64,000 bases of DNA from Allolobophora icterica (Eukaryota > Annelida > Clitellata > Crassiclitellata > Lumbricidae): contig OY744610.1 of NCBI GenBank assembly GCA_963556255.1, positions 9,144,777 to 9,208,776 on the forward strand, read 5' to 3'. This document shows positions 62,241 through 64,000 of the stretch, one piece after another. The position numbers were made by a program, and so were the translations under genes. Under the pieces are notes generated by a model. It was not told where the DNA came from and did not search any database. It was given only the letters and a program-made list of their open reading frames with translations. How positions within the stretch are numbered: the stretch's first letter is position 1; each line of letters opens with the position of its first letter.

Positions 62241-64000
62241 TTTAGCGATCAGCTTTTCGATGTATTTATGTAATGTGTTTAGCGGTTAACTGGTAGAGCG
62301 AAACTAGGTTGAAGTCGACGGTTTACCCATAACAAGTTCGTCCGTCATTTACAAGGGAAGAACGTAGGACGAATCACTCCTCTCGACGACCAATCATCCA
62401 GTCAAAGACTCAAAGAAAACGTAACCGTGCAACCAAATCCAGGTATCCAACAATGATAATAAAATGTAATCTGATGCTGATTTCGGTATATTTATAAAGA
62501 ATTGGATTGATAATTCTTAGACATACACTGTAGATTAACTGTCTGGATAACTTGTACATATAATGCTGGCTTGAACGCTGGACATTAACTCTTTTATAGA
62601 AAACTTGGAGCCCGTTTTCTATTTAATCTCCTGTTGCTTCCCGGTTTTTAAATTTAAAGTGATTCGACAGAAGAAAGAGGTTCTTCTGTCGAATCACTTT
62701 GAATTTAAAAAGTCATTCATCACAGTAAAATCGTTTTAACAACTAGACTGATTACAGCGTTCTAACCTTTCTTTAGGAAAAATCTTTCTTGTCTGGCCTG
62801 TTCTGCGTGTTCCAACCCTAAAATTCACGAATTTTGTTTTCTTCATCTCGGTTCTACTTCGTCTTTTCAGTTTGTTGCCGTCGTATTTCTTCTTCAGTTT
62901 TCCTTTCTTAAATTCTCTCTTCTGCTTAAGTCTTCATCGATCGGCCTCGTACGTAACGTTCTGTCGTCTGTTCTATTTAAATTTCTAACTGCTGCTCCTG
63001 CAACCCATGTCTTATCTATCAAGCTTCTTCTGCTTTATTCTCTTTCCTCCCTGCATAGTTCTGTTTTTCTTATTTTTCTCTCAGTAGACGACTAGACGTA
63101 CATCTTCTTGTCTTCTTTGTCTCTCTCTCCTCCTGTATATTGCTTTCCTCTCTATCTTTTTTCATCTGTACTGCGTTTCTATCCTGTCTTTCTTCCCATC
63201 AAGTCATCATCATCCTTCATCATGTTAAACACTTCCATTGTCATAGGCGAAGTTGGTTTCTCTACCATATTTTCAACAGCACCTCTCACGTCACTTTCTT
63301 CCTCTTCTCTCAGCTAGATCTCTGCAAGAATTCCATCAAAGCGTTCTTCGACCATTCTTTAGTTTCTCTTCCTAACCGATCCTCGCAAATGTTTGTTTCA
63401 TCCTTCCTGACGATCTTTATTTCTGCATGTGTAGGTCCTACGAACATGTTGTCGTTCCACGTCACTTCAGTGATTCCACTTGATAAAATCGATGTATTTC
63501 TGTGGACTTTCAACGATATTTTTCTTTACCTGTGGACTATATCGTGGGTCGATTTTTAGGTTGCGATGGATTCGGTAGTTATTTTTCCAGCCGCTGCATT
63601 CACTGTACTCTTCAGCCGGGGTTGGGTCGGGAGTGCTTCTGAGAAGATAGCCTTGAAGAGGCGCTATATAAATTCTCCATATGAATGAATGAATGAATTC
63701 ACAGTTCTGTTATGAACCAAGTGAAATCAGTTTTATATTGTCATCAAATTGACTTCATTCGGATATTATGTGCTTCGATGTAGTCTACTACATGCGCTCT
63801 TGTACATACACAAGAGATTGAACAAGTTGAAAAAGTTGACTGACAATAAAAGATTTAGTTCCTATTTAAATTACTGATTTTTGTGTAAAATTAATACCTA
63901 AATGCTTAAGTAAATGCACTGAACGCCATTCGGATTTAACACACCATCCTTTCTTTTAAAATTGAAACAAATGAAGAACAGAATTTAATCAAAATATCTA
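62240..64000. repeat. Dispersed repeat block, paralogue of 4980-6610 (runs off window)
   Basis: Aligned in the same orientation throughout, with the conserved hairpin (62656-62700) and pyrimidine-rich tract. The ORF at 63140-63559 overlaps the same region as 5943-6263 but in altered frame. A truncated SINE tail at 63602-63698 is absent at the corresponding site near 6303. Confidence 0.75.
63602..63698 (+). mobile_element. Truncated SINE tail with paralogous empty site
   Basis: The sequence runs from CTCTTCAGCCGGGGTTGG to GAGGCGCTATATAAATTCTC then (GAAT)n. It is flanked by ATTCAC on both sides, and the paralogue at 6303-6310 carries a single ATTCAC with no insert. The body matches the 3' half of the SINE at 8921-9155. 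Confidence 0.75.

Overview
This window looks like nuclear DNA of an animal, most likely a marine invertebrate. It is AT-rich and rich in microsatellites. It carries tRNA-derived SINEs, CR1/L2-like and RTE-like LINE pieces, many hAT-type DNA transposons, a C2H2 zinc-finger gene and an exon resembling TRIM-NHL beta-propeller genes. The exact lineage cannot be settled from the sequence; a deuterostome such as a hemichordate, echinoderm or lancelet is a guess.

The centre (7908-26582, about 18.7 kb) is a nearly complete Polinton/Maverick, a virus-like self-synthesising transposon, with 215-bp terminal inverted repeats that I read as identical and a 6-bp (or 5-bp) target duplication. It encodes protein-primed DNA polymerase B, integrase, packaging ATPase, adenain-type protease, major and minor capsid proteins, pVI/pX-like minor virion proteins, a zinc-ribbon plus phospholipase A2-like protein, a phage-like fibre with a discoidin-like tip, and several conserved proteins of unknown role. 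Virion genes run head to tail on the minus strand from about 20.4 kb down to 11.9 kb. The PLA2 and integrase genes are on the plus strand, and POLB and a cysteine-rich gene are on the minus strand at the right. Two features stand out. The protease has no upstream AUG but is joined in the -1 frame to the preceding gene at an A-AAA-AAC heptamer followed by a well-placed stem-loop, so it may be made by programmed ribosomal frameshifting. The minor capsid (penton-like) gene is split by a frameshift with no such signal and looks broken. A SINE and a 2.1-kb hAT-like element later landed in the left arm.

The flanks are mostly repeats. Blocks at 0.4-6.6 kb have paralogues at 32.3-34.5, 41.3-43.7 and 62.2-64.0 kb. 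From 37.9 kb rightward there is a dense stack of DNA transposons, most with readable 8- or 9-bp target duplications (37967-38177, 42003-43445, 49425-51641, 50281-51108, 52542-55017, 52672-54893, 56519-57135). Several are nested two or three deep and some have paralogous empty sites in this same window. Likely host genes are few: a TRIM-NHL-like exon beside the left end of the Polinton (6814-7728) and a 15-finger C2H2 protein (45475-47265). A CGGBP1-like ORF (60194-60634) lies inside a hAT-like element.
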